From: Ctenosaura bakeri
Taxonomy: Eukaryota > Chordata > Lepidosauria > Squamata > Iguanidae
Reading direction: 5' to 3'
NCBI GenBank assembly: GCA_948474755.1
Contig: CAOLHI010000739.1
Coordinates: 1 to 64,000 of the forward strand
Length of the DNA stretch: 64,000 nucleotides
Shown: positions 36,101 through 51,100 of the stretch, in pieces
Layout: every line of letters begins with the position of its first letter
How positions within the stretch are numbered: position 1 is the first letter of the stretch
The notes under the pieces: model-generated
What the model saw: only the letters and a program-made list of their open reading frames with translations
What the model was told of the DNA's origin: nothing
The model's database searches: none
Translations under genes and position numbers: made by a program

Positions 36101-39100
36101 TTCCTAGATGATATAAGAGCTTGGAAGATTAAGTATAAAAATTTATTAGTTAATGTTGAATGTTGGAAATATGGAAATGATTTTCTTGGTACACTTTCCC
36201 TTCTCTATGGAGTGACCTTCAACATTCACTGATCATATTAAAATCCATAATTTTTACCCTTAAACCTGCCCTCAACTTATGCATGAAGTTGACTTATACA
36301 TGAGTATATGTTGTAATTATTAATTGTGTCATTAGAGACCATTAGCTTTTATGAGAAACACTGAGATTTATGGGGAATATGTTTTTTTCCTCACCTTTAC
36401 CCTTTTGGCACATTTTGTTTTGGGCTCCTCAAAAAGCCAAGATATAAATCTTACCAATTTGCCTCAGTGCTAGAATTTTCAGGCGTGCCAAACCTTGTTG
36501 GTCTGCCATCTTCTGTGCCCTGTCAAATTTTGCCAATCTGCCAGCCTTGTTCCATATAAAAGCTTGTGAATTTTGAAATGTGAGCTGCTGTACCATGTAA
36601 AAGTTATCCAAGGCTACAAACATGAGCTTATTTTCTGCAGCACCATTCCAGGAGTTAAATAGCTCCTGCCTTTAGTCTCCAATCATTGATTATTGATGAA
36701 GATAGAAACTCAGCCTCAGAATCTTCTGTGTCCTAGAGAAAGGAAATTTTAAGGCAAATGTAGCAGGGAGGAACAGCAAATGCTCCTACAAATATAAAGT
36801 GATCTCTTTATTCATTTCACATAAAAATTGTGGGTAACATTATTAAGAAGAATCCTGTCTTGGACCCATGGGTTGGGAGAGTGAATGAATGAATTAGAAT
36901 CAATGTCTTGAATTTAATATGTTTTCCCCAAGCTATGGCTGATAGACTGTGATTGTGAAATGCCACTGAACAACAGGAAATGTAGAGATGTCGACACAAA
37001 ATGTTTTGGTTTGTCTTGTTCTTTTTTAAAAAGGTAGTCCATCTCCAGAATCAGAAAAAATCTGTGGATCTATGCATTCTAACAATGGTAAATGGGTAAA
37101 TTTTAAATGTGATCAGAAACTTGGATACATTTGCAAAAAGGAAAACTCTTCACTTGATTCTTCAGTTATTCCTTCAGGTAGGAGTGTTAATAGGAATATA
37201 TGTTTATATGATGTTAATGGACTTTGGGGGGGATGGTTTTGGTTTTGTATTGTTGTTATTGTCTGCCTTCAAGACATTTCCAACTTATGGTGATCCTAGC
37301 ATGGGGTTGTTACCCTAAGAGGTGGGGCATGTTGGGTTCTCCCCACAATGCCAGTGTCTCCTTAGAGTTTAGCTCAAAGAGGCCTGCAAGATGAGGGTGA
37401 CAGCAGAATATTTTCACCTATGTACACCAGTACTAACTGTAGAGAAAACTCCAGTCAAAACTAAATGAAACATTTTGTTCTAATTCACAAACCCGCAAGA
37501 AATCAGACACTCTTAAGAACTATACAAAGCTACTAGAAAGTGAGACAAGAAAGGCTGGATAGAGAGAGATTGGGTGGAAAGGGTGATGATTACCAGTCCT
37601 GAAGAAGGGGTCACCGTGGAGGTACTCAGACAATGTCTGAGGGTAGCACAGAGCAACAGCACTTTGGCGCACTATGTACTATGTAATACAATGGACTGGG
37701 GTCAAAGCTAGGGTTTTTATACCCTATTTCACATCCTGAAGGGCTGCATTGAGAAAGCTGTAATGGCTTTCCTTTGGGACTGAAAAAGGGATCTGGAATG
37801 GGCTGATTGTTTTAACTCTGGAGTGACAAAACATTGATGGGACTCATGACAGTCTCTTAATGTTTGGTGAGGTAGAGCGTATAGGGAAGATCTCTGTAGG
37901 GTAAGATTGAGGGATGGTCTCTGATTGCTCACCAATCTGGGCAGTTTGTCTTTCATTGTATTCAAAAATGCCAAGAGTCTGATGTTGTGAAAGGATTAGC
38001 ACAACCTTATCAGCTTTGGAGTTTTCCACATAGTCCTATCTGAACTTTCATGACCCCGAACATGACTTCAGCCAGCATAACCCTGAACACCTTCTCCAGG
38101 CAGTGTGACCCCATTTCGCATTCTCCAATCATTAAGTTCAATTTATGAAAACTGCATACTTCATAGGATGGGTGGTAGGGTATGGTAGCAGGGTTTTGTT
38201 GGCAAGATTTGTTCAGAACGGGGTCACTATGGTCTTCCTCTGAACCTTAAAGAGTGCAATTTGCCCAAGGTCACCCAGTGGCTTTCCATGACTGAGTAGA
38301 GATTGAAACCCTGATCCCCGAGTTATAGTCCAACAATTAAACCACTAGCTCCCATTCATTTAATAGAATGTGTTATAAGATAAGGAGAGTCTGTTGAGAT
38401 GAAAGAATGGAATATTAGGAGGGACTAGTGATTGACTGAATGTCTGAGGGGATTTTAAACACAAAGGTCAAAGGAATTATGATATGAGTGAGAGACAGAG
38501 TGAGAGAGATAAGGGCTGGTCTCTGGGATACGTGAGAGAGATGTGAATTTGTTAGGGTCAGTCCAAATATAGATGTGTTAAAAGTAATCCTTGATGTTAT
38601 GTTCAACTTTTGTTTAACAAATCTTCTTATTAATATCATATATTTCTGCCTCTGAGAATATTTCATAAGTGATATTGGAAAGCTTGAGTTCAGACACATG
38701 GTGCCTGTGGTGGTAGCAGTTATTCAAGGAGGGTAGTGTCCAGTGCAGAGAACAGATGAATAAAGTCTCACACGTAAGGGAATCTTAGAAAGCCCCCACA
38801 TTGGATGGAATAGCAGTGAGACAGGAGGAGGACTTCACATTGGTGGTAGAGGGTGAGATAAACAGAAGCCCCCCACAATTGGTAGTAGTGGCAGGATTAA
38901 TGGAAGCCCTCACAATTTACATTACATCATTTTAATGAAGATGTCAGTGTCCCAAATTGTTACATTATTGTCCTGGCTCTCAGTGCAAGTAATAACAAAT
39001 AAACACAATCTGAAACAATTTATTTGCTCCTCCTGGAAATATCCTTCCAGTGAAAGGTGGCATGAAATGGGAGACTTTAGGAGAAGCATTTATTTATTTG

Positions 39101-42100
39101 TTGAAATGTCTGCCAATACAGATTTCAGTCATGGTCTCAAGGTCTGATTTGAAATTATATGCTGCAGAAACTTTGTTGAAATAAAGATTTCTGGACTTGG
39201 CTAATAGATAGGAGATTGCCTGGTAACCATAATTAACATATGTCCCTTGTCGTTCTATGAAAGAAAGGTAGGACATATTATTGTGTTGTTGTGTGCCTTC
39301 AAGTCGTTTCCAACTTATGGCAACTATAGAGTGAACCTATCACAGGGTTTTCTTGTCAAGATTTGTAAAGAGGAATTTGCTTTTGCTTTTTCCTTCCGTT
39401 GAAGCTGAGAGAGTGTGATTTGCTCAAGGTCACCCAATGAGTTTCCATGGCTGAGTGGGGATTTGCTAAGACATGAGTGCAAATCCCGTATAGTTATCCA
39501 CACAGAACTTTGCAGTAGTGTTTTACTACATTTCTATGAAAATTGTTGTCAGAAGAAAGTCATCCTAGGTCATTCTACAAAACAATCTAAATACATGGGC
39601 AACATGTATACACACAGATTTTATACACAGTTACAATTCTTACAATTTCTATAGATTTTATGGTTGCTGCCAAATCTATTTTTCAAGGAATAATGTACTG
39701 TGAATTGTGTACAAAAATCAAGTTTAGAAGGAAGAAGCAGACAGAGAATAAAGAGTTATCATTCCAACAGTCAGAAACACTATGGCCCTTTCCGCCCAAG
39801 GCGAGGGAATCACTCTGTGCCGTTATCTACCACTTCTTCTGGGGTCCGAAGCAACACAGACTATCCCTAAAGCCCTTCTGCAGAGCTCCTCTTTGGTCCA
39901 GGGCAAATCGGAGCAGTACGAGGTCTATAGATCCGCACTGCTCCGGCTTCCAAAATGGCAGCTTCCAGTTGGTTGTGTGTCTCGACCAACCGCTGAAGCT
40001 CGCCATGCCTAAAGCCTGCCCTCCGCAGATCGCAGGCTCGCATGGGTGCGAACCTGCAAATCTGCACAAGGGATCAGGAACGCAATGGCATATTCCAGGA
40101 AAATAAATACCTGGTTGTTTGCGGTCTTTAGAAAGCACGCTGGAGGACCACTTGGGGTTGTTTTGGAGCGGACTGAGGTGCGGATCTCTGGCAAGTAGTC
40201 TGCTCCTAGTCCACTCCAAGGTGCAGAGGACCTCCATGAGAGGATGCACTGCCCCGTTCTAATTGTCTGTTGCAGAAAGGGCCTATGGAAAGATTCATAA
40301 TTTCAGAAGTTCATTGTAGAATACAGAGGATCTATTATTGAAAATGTACTTAATCTATGAAAGAATATATTAGAGTACAGCATAATGTTGGCATCTATAA
40401 AGACAGAAATGTCCTCATGCAACAGAAGAAGTTGCTTTTCCTTCTTGTGACATCTTAACACTAAATCCATTATTGTTTCCCTTTTAGATGGTTTAAAGCC
40501 AATTAAATGTCAAGATGGCTGGGTTGGATATGCAGGCCACTGCTACCATCTTAATAGAGAACCTAAGACATGGAAGGATGCATTATCTTCTTGTCGAAAA
40601 GCAGATGGAGATTTAATAAGTATACACAACATTGAAGAATACAGCTTTGTGATTTCTCAGCTCGGTTACAGTATGTATATCCAGAATATTCTGGCCTCCT
40701 TCATACGTTTGCATGTGTGGGTGTGTTTATAAATACAATTGTTTTAATTTTTTAAAAGTTTTTTTTTATTGCAAGCAAGTACAATTGACTGAGGGCTTTG
40801 AATATTTGGGCTTCCATCTTGACTTCAGAAAATGAAAATATTAAGATTTATAATTAGTATAATCAGAGCAAGAGCACATTCTAGAACAGAATCTGCCAGA
40901 ATTAGAATTAGGAGAGGATTTGAGGGAGGTGGAACTCTGAAGGTTTGCTTTTCACACCCCAGATGTAATTCATACATTAAATGCTTCAAGTGCATGAATA
41001 GTTTGACCTCCCTGATTGTCAAGAAGTATCTTGGAGGGCACATACTTTCTGATACTTTATTTTCCTGAGCCATTAGGATGTTTAAAGATGAAACTGAGTA
41101 TTAAGTGCTGGTCAGTTCGCAGCAATCATGCCAAAATCCAGTTCCAATGGAATCTTTTAGCTGTGCATGAACATGCCTAATTGGACTGTGGTGATGAATG
41201 CTCTCTTACTTCTCCAACTACATTTTTTTTCCTTTTTTTTTGAATCACATACTAAATATACATTAATATACACTGTATTACAATGTTATTACAAGGGGAA
41301 AAATTAAACAATAATACTCTTTCAACCTATCCAATCCACCTCTCCTGCCCCGCAGTCCCCAAATGGCTGAGGATCCAGACCCCATTTGTACCAATTTATG
41401 TCACAAAGCTTTTTCAGAGATATGGGATATAATGTTAAATTAATCACATCTTCATACCTTGATTTTTCTTTTACTTTCCTCAATCATTATTTCCCAGTTA
41501 TCACTCCATGATTCTTTACAATATTGTCCACTATACTTTAACCTCCTCTCCCTACGAAAGTCAAATAATATGACTTCTTTTATATATTTTATCAAATAAA
41601 ACTATTTCTCCAACTACATGCCCATACATCTCTGTACCAGACAGTCCTGTTCAACAAGCAGATTCCTTCAGACTAAGCAAGGAAGAAAATAAACAACTTA
41701 CATTTATGTTCTTAGAACCAGCAGACCTTCTGTGGATAGGACTGAATGACCAGAAGACTGCAATGTATTTTGAATGGAGTGATGGTTCTCCAGTATTATT
41801 TACCAGGTGGCAGAGAGGAGAACCCACACACATAAATAATGTGCAAGAGGACTGTGTCATCATGAGTGGAGAGGTAAACAAAAGACATCTCTATCTATTG
41901 GTTAGAGATATATTTCCCATGTATTGTGTTTTATAAGAAATATAGAATATAAGAAATATAGCCCAGAAGTAAATTCAATTTGTTAATTTTTTGGGGGGGG
42001 GCTCATGGACTCCTTGGAGAATCTGATGAAAGTTGTGGAACTATTCCCCTGTAAAAATATATAACAGTCAAAGTTTGTCTGTTTGTCTGTGTCAGGCAGA

Positions 42101-45100
42101 GAAGACCTCATATGATTGCCTGTGTCAATAGCAATAGCAGTTACATTTCTATACCGCTTATCAGTGCAAAGCACTGCCTAAGCAGTTTACAGTGTGTTTA
42201 GCTAATTGCCCCCAACAAGCTGGGTACTCATTTCACCAACTTACGGAAGGATGGAAGGCTGAGTCAACTTGAAGATCGACAGGATTGAACTCACAACCTT
42301 GTGGCTGCAGTACCGACATTTAACCACTGTGCCACCAGGGCAAAAAGACCTCATATGATTGGCTGCCTGTGAAGATTCTATGGAATCCTGGGGTTTGTAA
42401 TGCCAGATTTAGACAGCAAGCTAAAATTGGATTTTCCCATGTTCCAGTTTCTTCTGTTGGTAGCCCAATCTGCAGAACAGAGCAATCCTACAAATACAGG
42501 AATCGAAAGACGTTATTGTTGTTGATGTTGTTTCCCTCAAGTTGACTTTGACTTGTGGCAAACCTATGAATGAGAGACCACCGAGATTCCTGGTCATCAT
42601 AGCCTTATATATGCCTAATTCTGCAGGAGACTGCAACCACAAAATCTGTGTTTCTTAGCCTATGAAAAAGTAATTTTGAATTTTTTTTTTGTCCCAATTC
42701 TGTTCAGGCATACTTGAAAGTAACTCTTACTGTGTTTAGGCCCTTTTCACACAGCATTTGCCATGCAAAATGGTCTCTGGAGCATTGCGCGATTGTGAGG
42801 AGCAGTCCACATGACGTCCTCACAATTGTGTGATGCTGCCGGGAACGGCAGGTGACGATTGCGCACTATTTCATTTTCGGCTTGTAGCTGAAAATGGTGG
42901 GTGAGCACGTGTTGCTCTGGGGTCCCGCATACACTTACCATGTGTGCAGAGCTCTGGAGTTGTGGCGCTTGCGCTTCCTCCTCCAGCGCAGCCTGGGAAA
43001 AAACTCAGCTGCACTGCAGAAGGAAGAGGAGGAGCCCTCACGCTGCCTGCTGGCAAGCAGGCAGCAGCTGCGGAGGTGAAGCAGCAGAGACACGAGAGGC
43101 TCTCAGACGAGGCTGCTCACGTCATCCCCGTGCCCCAGCTCTGCAAAAAGGCAAGCTGTGGAAAGGGCCTTATTGTCAAGGGACCGTGTGTATGACTTCA
43201 ACCTTTATTTATCAGTTCAGGAACAACAGCTAAAAGGAAGCTTACATAATTGAGAGTACAATAGCAATTGGATGAGAAGTGCCTGCCAAAATCTCAAAAG
43301 CCTGATGGATTGCTGAATAAAATTTATAGGCTCTGATGTTGCAGCTGATTGCTCCATGTATAATCCACAAAATTACAAACTCCAAGAATCAGCAAGCAAA
43401 CAAACAAAATTCAAGAACAAAATAAAAATAATATTTTTCTTGATGAAAACAAGTACTTCAGAATACATTTTGTAAATCAAACAACAAGGATGATTTATAA
43501 AGACTGTCACCCAATCTACTTTGTTGGGTAAATATTTTTTTTGTAATATGAAATAATAAAGGCATGAAATTCATATTTTAAAATGTTACATGAATATGAA
43601 TTATGCCACGTCAGTTTTAAGTTTTTGAATTGCGATGGAAATATATTTTCAAAGACAACTGTTTCCTGCAGGCTTAAATTATTTGCTTATAATTCCCAGG
43701 CTTGACAAAAATACCTCTGTCATACATTTTTCTCAGTACAGTGGTATGATATAGATTTCAGAGAAGTGCCCGCATAAGAACTGTAAAATGTTGTGCAGTT
43801 GTCCAACTCATTGAAAAATTGAGTGCTTTTCACTGGCATAAATGTCACCAAGAATTGTCCAAAAAAGATACGATATCCTATCTCACAATATTTTATTTTT
43901 ATTTACTTTTTGATGTCCAGAATGGATACTGGCAAGATTATTTCTGTGAAGAAGAACTCGGTTATATCTGTAAAGGAAAACCTTTGGCATCTCTTCCTGA
44001 AGAATCTGAAACTGTTGATCCAAAATGCCAGAAAGTAAGTCTATTGTAAGTTGTCTAGATGTTTAATAAAATGACTGACCTTGCACACCTATTTCTTACC
44101 TTTGAAGAGTTTATAAAGACATTGACCATCAATATTCTTGCAGTTTGTCTGCCCATTATTTCAGAATTACTGCAGTGTTGTGGTAGTAGTAAAAGTCCTC
44201 TCAGAGCTACACTTCCCTTCCTGGGTGCATTCAGACTTCTTTTCCCTTTCTCAGTGACATACTATTCTGTTTCCATCACATCCAACTTCTTTAACAGCTT
44301 CCTCACTTCTTCTGTATGTTTTTCTGCTTGTCCGAGGAAATTATGATAGCACTATTGTCCTAGAGGAATGAGTAGAACTGTGTGGTCTGTAGATGGATGC
44401 AGGCCATGTAAGGATCCTTGAGTCCTATACCCTCTCCTGCAAAAATTAAATTATCCAAAATTTGTGATTCTCATCTCTAGAGGCCTACAATTTTTAAAAA
44501 ATAATTTTATTAAGTTTCACAAATAAAAAAATCATCTTAAGTTGTACTTTTACGTGTAATGTTTTTGTTCTTCGACTCTGATCTAGTTTTCATTTTCTGA
44601 ATTTCTATTCACATATAAAAATTATGCATCACAATTCTATGTTCATCGTACGTGCTTGATCTTGCATTTCTCTCGCCCACCCGTGCTATGTTGCAGTTAT
44701 CCCGCTTTAATTTCAGCCATGATTCAGACATTCTCACTTGGCAGTTCCCAGCAATTATCCATTACAATTTGCCATTCTGCTTTCTAGAGGTCTACTATTT
44801 AACTTATGTCTTCAGGTCCTCGCACACCTCTGAATAATTGAAAATGCACCAAAGCTCAGCACTTGAAGAGTTAGAGATGTCTATAGATAGAAGCAGTGAT
44901 AGGGTTAGGTAGTTTACAGTGCCCCAGAATCTCCTGATCAATTCTCCACTTATTTTAATCTCTCAGAGATGTAAATTGATATTCTTAGTGGTCTTTCCAA
45001 ATGTTCTCTGACTTCCCTGTTTCTACTAAAAGTGAATTTATCTTGGTCAGGTGTTACCCAAGTATCCATAGATAACTTTTCTATCTCTAATGGAGCTCTT

Positions 45101-48100
45101 ATAATAAAACCTTAGTTTGTTTCTCTATTGCATCTTTTATTCCATGTGATATCTAAGACATATTTGTTAATCCTTCCTTATTTAGTGAGAGACAAGCCAG
45201 AATTCCTGGTTTATGTAAGAAAAAATAACCACTGATGGAGAGTCTATGGTTTGTGTTTAGTTGCTCCAGTTTGCAGAGGAATTCATAAAACTGAGTTTGA
45301 ATAAACAAGCCTTCATAAATTGTAGTTCAGATAAGCTTAAATTAGAAAATCCATCAAATACCACAAAATGCAATTAACTCTAACCAAATCATTTGCAGAG
45401 GTTTATCCCCCAACTTAGAAAGGGTAAAGCTTTAGTAATATTAGATTGTTCTATTCTGTTAGAATACGCTGTCTTTAAACAATGGCAATGGTTTAGGTTT
45501 ATAAATGAATGTAGATCCATCACTTTTTGTTCTCTCTTCTGTTCCAACAACAGAATATCTTAAAGAAAGATAACATGAATATCTACACAATTGAGACAGT
45601 GCAAAATAATGTAGCTGCCCCTAGTATTGGTTATATTTAATACTGATTTCTCTTCCATTTTTAGTACCAATGTGTCTACACTCAGAACCAATCTGTTGGC
45701 TGTTATAATTATGCTGGCGGAGGTGGAGGTGATGGCGTAGCCACAGCAAAGAGCACAGCAGCATGGATAACAGTATAGGCAATTGTCTCTGCTGCCCAGC
45801 TAGTTTCCAAGCAGCTGGATAGATGCCAGGGTACCTTTTTATAGTGATGCAAATGTATTCTCTCCTGTCTCTCAGTTTTCACTTTACACCATTTCAAAAC
45901 GTGTCTTATGCAGGTGTAAAGGAGAGTTATGTCAATGTAAGTTATAAAGAAGACTCCAACCCATGGTTTGTCTGTCACAAATATGCTTTGGAGAAAGAAG
46001 GCAACACTTTTAGCAGAGTCATCATAGAGCCCTTATGGTTCATATGAAGTCCATTTTAGGCCAGTTTCTGCATAAATGGATGTGATTATGCAATATATGA
46101 AATGAAATTGAAACTGTAATAATATTTTAATAACCTGTGGCTGTTGGTTGTTTTCCATGTGCAGGGCTGGAAAAGGCATGGTTTATATTGTTACTTCATT
46201 GGGCAGACTGCTGTAACATTTTCGGAAGCAAAGACATTCTGTGAAGCCAACAAGGGATTTCTGACTTCTGTGGAGGACAGGTATATAAAAGATTTACTAA
46301 AGTTTAAGAAAGAAGGAACCACACACACACACACATGTATATATACACACACACACATACATATACACATATACATACACACACACCATATATATATATA
46401 TACTGGTAAAAGAATAGCTATATCTAGAATATGTCTGTATAAAGAAGAACCAATTTTTGGTGGAAAGTCTGGAGACCAGTTTTTCAGCCTCCAGTGTCCT
46501 GAAAGCCAAAGTAGCCCCCAAATGCCATTTTAAAAAACTGAAATCAAAAGTGACTGCTAATACACTTCCAAATTCACTTTTTTTTTAAATTGTACTCGGA
46601 CATCTTCCAATCCACCAAACAAACAAAGAAAACAACCTTTCCCAGAAGACCTGAAAAGTAAGGAAAAGAAGGGGGTTTTTCAGAATTTTGGGGAGTGAAG
46701 GCATTTCAAAGTGGCTCTGGGGTAGTCAGTGGGGTAGTAGAAATGCTCAGGACACAAACTTTATCCACCTTTGATCTAAGGAATAGTATAGGACTGCTAA
46801 CAAGCCTGAAAAACAACTGTTCAAACTTTTTTGCAGAGGGGCAGGGGGAAGAGGTTATGTCTTCTCCTGGTCACTGGGCAGGAAAGAGGCAATATGGTTT
46901 ACTTGTGGCCATCTGTTTTTCCTGTTGTGAACACTTACATAGTAAAACAGAAGGCAGGAGAAGGGAATGTCTGCTGTGAGCCACGTGGATCAAATGTACA
47001 ATGGGTAAATTTTTCAAGATGCTAAAAACTTTTCCATATTGAACAATCCACACTACCCCTTGATTGTCATTTTTCCCCAATTTATCTGCCCTAAATTCCT
47101 TGTGAATAATCTACCATGGGTTCACTTCATTTATAATCTCTTGACTTGGCTCACTGCATTGAATCTTTTGCATTATGTGGCTTCCAAGTATTTTGTGAAG
47201 AATTTCCTAATTGTCCTTGGTATTAAAGGCTATCAGTGTTGATCTTAAAATGAGTAAAAAAAATTCTGGAATATCTTTTAAAAGACCTTGACAATATGTT
47301 GCATAATGTCTCTGTGTTCCACAAATGATTTGATGTATAGACTGTGCTTGGGCTCACAGTTCAGGGGTTGTTGTTTTTTTTAAAACTGTATCAATTTGTT
47401 TATGTTTTATATTTATAATGTCTGTAGTGTCATGTGCAACTCTATGTCAAGTTCAGGAAGCACGTGGTTGCAATTCCAGCCCTTCTGCATGGCAAGCAGT
47501 GATGGAAGGCTTGTGGGATCAGGGGCCATTGACGGAGTTTTCCTATCAACGATATTCTCTGTATTCACGCCAGCTGGTGACGTGAGAACAGTGGGACCAT
47601 AATAACATAATGCAGAAGCATTGTTTTGGTCCTGCTCGCTGTGCGTCCCTGTGCAGGGCCGATGCCATGGAAAGGCCTTAATCTTAGTTGGGTCACTCAA
47701 TATGGAGATGTGTTGCTTAGTGACCTGGAAGCTCAGGCACTGGGTTTTACTGCTGTTCTTCACAAATATGCTAGGATCTCCATTCCAAATGTATGAGAAT
47801 TGGATCAGGCTAAATAATCAATTTTAGACCAAAAATCCAAGATGGTAATTAAACTGGTGTCATTCTAACACATTTATTACTTATTCCTCTTCCTAGATAT
47901 GAACAAGCCTATTTGACTAGCCTAATTGGGCTGCGTTCTGAAAGGTATTTCTGGATAGGCCTTTCAGACATAGAGCAACCAGGGACATTCAACTGGACCA
48001 ATGGAGATAATGTTCTGTTCACCCACTGGAATTCAGAAATGCCTGGTATATACCCCAAAATCTATAACGATAATATATGATTTCAGAAATCCTTTCAATT

Positions 48101-51100
48101 TGAGGGGGAGGGGGAGTGTTTATGTGATGACAACTTCCATGTAACTGGCTCTTGTCTTGTATCTCAAAAAGGGCAACATCCTGGCTGTGTGGCCATGAGA
48201 ACAGGAACTGCAGCTGGATTATGGGATGTTGTGGACTGTGGAGAGAAAACAGCTTTCCTCTGCAAACAATGGGCAGAAGGTGTGACACCTCCTCCTGTCC
48301 CATCAACAACTCCCTTACCTCTATGCCCAGAAGGATGGAACCCAAGTCCAACTAGGAGTGTATGCTTCAAAGTAGGTACACAATTTTTTTGAGATAAAGT
48401 GCTTCCTCTTTCATATAAGCAAAAATGGAAAACTGGAAATTAGAAGAGTATACCAGTTTCAAGATTTTGTTCAAGATTTTGATCATGCAGTTTAGAAACT
48501 GGTAAGGTTGAGCCAATTATGAAACTACAGTCAGCCCTCCACATTTGTGGGTTTCATTTTTGTGGATTTGATTATTCACAGATTATTTGCTGTCACCTCT
48601 GCTGCCTCCCTATGCCATTTTTAATAGGGACTGCAAGCCTCATGAGACTGAGAAACTGCAAATGAGGCTTGTAAGTCCCTTTTAAAAATGACGTGGGGCA
48701 GCAGTGGAGGTGGCAGTAAGCCTCACCAGTCACCCACTTCTGCCTTGTGAAGGAACTCTGATGCCTCAAAAGAATCCATGGTGGGTTGAATATGGTGATC
48801 ATACTTTTTTGTGTGTTAAATATGATTTTGGGTGGAGACTAGAGTTATTTATGGTTTTTTCACTTTCAAGGAGGTCCTGTGCCCCTAACCTTAGTGAATG
48901 TGGAGGGATGACTATATTAGATTTCATTTGGGTATAAAGTGCACAGTTTATTTAAAGTGGCAATGTTTTTATGTTTTCAAGAGCTGCAACTTGCTCAAAC
49001 ATAACATAGGAGACAGAATACTAATGTATAAATGAAATCATTAATAGAAAGACTCAACCAGAATTATGATGATATTGCTGTGTGGCTTCAAGCCTTTTTC
49101 AACTTATGGTGACCCCAAGGTGAATCTATCACAGGATTTTCTGGGACTGAGTGTGTGTGACATGCTCAAGGTCACCCAGTGGGTTTCCATGACTTGAGTG
49201 GGGAACTGAACCCTAGTCTCAGGTGTTGTAGTCCAGAGCCCAAACCACTACAACACATTGCCTCTCTCAGAATTATATCTCTTTAAAAATATTCATAGTT
49301 ATTATTATATACTGTATCAATCAAAAATGGAATCCATATTTGATTGACACAGAGCTGTTTCAAGGCTGACTTCACACTGAAAGAATTAAGGATTATGTTT
49401 TACCCAATCACACTATTATACTCATTAATTGCTTCAGAAGCTTTGTAGTGACCTCATTTTGTGACAAGTGTAGGAATGACAAGTGTAAGAATTTTTCGAG
49501 TATGTTTGTTACAGAAAATATTATCAGACAGTGTGAAGAAACAAAGAAGGGAATGAGTCAAATTCAGAGAGAAGTAATCTATAGAGGACAAACTGATGAT
49601 TTGAAGGAAAATATGTTTTTTATGACTTTAGGTGTTTACTGATGAAAAATATCAAAAGAAAACATGGTTTGAAGCACGAGATTTTTGTAGAGAAATTGGA
49701 GGAGACCTGGTTTCTATCCATGATCAAGAAGAGCAAAACTGGCTAGAGTCACAGTGAGTTTCACATAATGCTTATTCCTTTACGTTATCTCAAATTTAAA
49801 AGAAGTTCTCTGTGCCAGGACAAAAGGCAAGGGAATGGAATAGGGGAGCACCAGAGGCAGAGAAGGAAAGTGAACACATACCTTCCTTCCCATTCTCTTG
49901 CCTTTTGCCTGGGCATGCTTGCCTTCTCCATGCCCAGCAAAATGCAAGAGAAAGGGAGGAGCAAAAATGGAGGGATGCATGCATGCACCTTACAAATAAT
50001 CAAATTCACAAAGGTCAAACTCGCAAATGTGAAGCCAGGACTGTAGTGCTTATAACAGAAATAGTAATCATCAAGCTATATAAAAATAGCAACATTAATA
50101 GAATGGTGAGAGACACTTGCCACAGTTAATTTTTTGAAAAGTAATTCCAAATAGGATCATTATTCAGATGTCAGGGCAAGATGATTTCCCTAGTTAGGGA
50201 CACAATAATTCTAAGCAAGATTTTTAAAAATCCTTCTTGGATAGAATTAATATTAACAATGAATGTTCAGGATGGCTAAAGGAGTGATCCTCCTTTAGTG
50301 GGTTATTCTCTCATGCCATCTGATCTAGAGAGGAGTCCAAAACTTTAATCCATTTCATCCAATGACTCCTCTCTCTCCCTCATCAGTGGTAATTTTCCTA
50401 CCTTGCTCATGGGTCAAGGTTTTCTTATTCTCTTCTTCCTCTGTAAAAACTTACTTCTATTTACATTACTGGGTAGATTGGTGTTTCGAATATAGATAAG
50501 CAATAAAGTTGATGATTTCAAGAAGAAGAAGAAGTACGGGGCCCTTTTCACACAGTATTTGCCATGCGAAAGGGCCCCTCGAGGATCGCATGACTATGAG
50601 GAGTGGTCCACATGACACATTCGCAATCGCGTGACGCTCCAGGTCTGGCAGGGGCCGATCATGCATTTTTTCATTTTCGGCCATGAGCCGAAAATGGTGC
50701 GCGATCGTGCATCGTTCCGAGGCCCTGCGTGCACTTGCCATGCGTGTTTAGCTCCGGAGCCATGAGGCGTGTGCTTCCTGTCCCAGCACAGCCTGGGAAA
50801 CTCCTAGGCTGCACTGCAGAAGGAAGAGGAGGGGCTCTTGCGCGAGCAGGCAGCAGCTGTGGAGCTGAAGGATCCGGGACATGAGAGCCTCTCGCTAGAG
50901 GCTGCTCACGCTATCTCTGCACCCCAGTTCCGTAAAAAGGTGAGTTGCAGAAAGGGCCTATAAGTAGGAGGTTGGAAAGAGGCATAGAAGATAAGCTTAA
51001 GTCAGGGCAGGCAGTGTTTTAGGATACCAGAAGCCACTCCCATCCTTAAGGTGTATGGTTTTGATATATTCCAATGCTTGTGTATTATTGTTTCAGCCAT

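Noticed and set aside
39660..40249. Frames of 148 (plus) and 140 (minus) codons
   Set aside because: Interior of the family-3 transposon 39784-40283, the inverted relative of 25891-26346; shared wording is repeat DNA, not a gene family.
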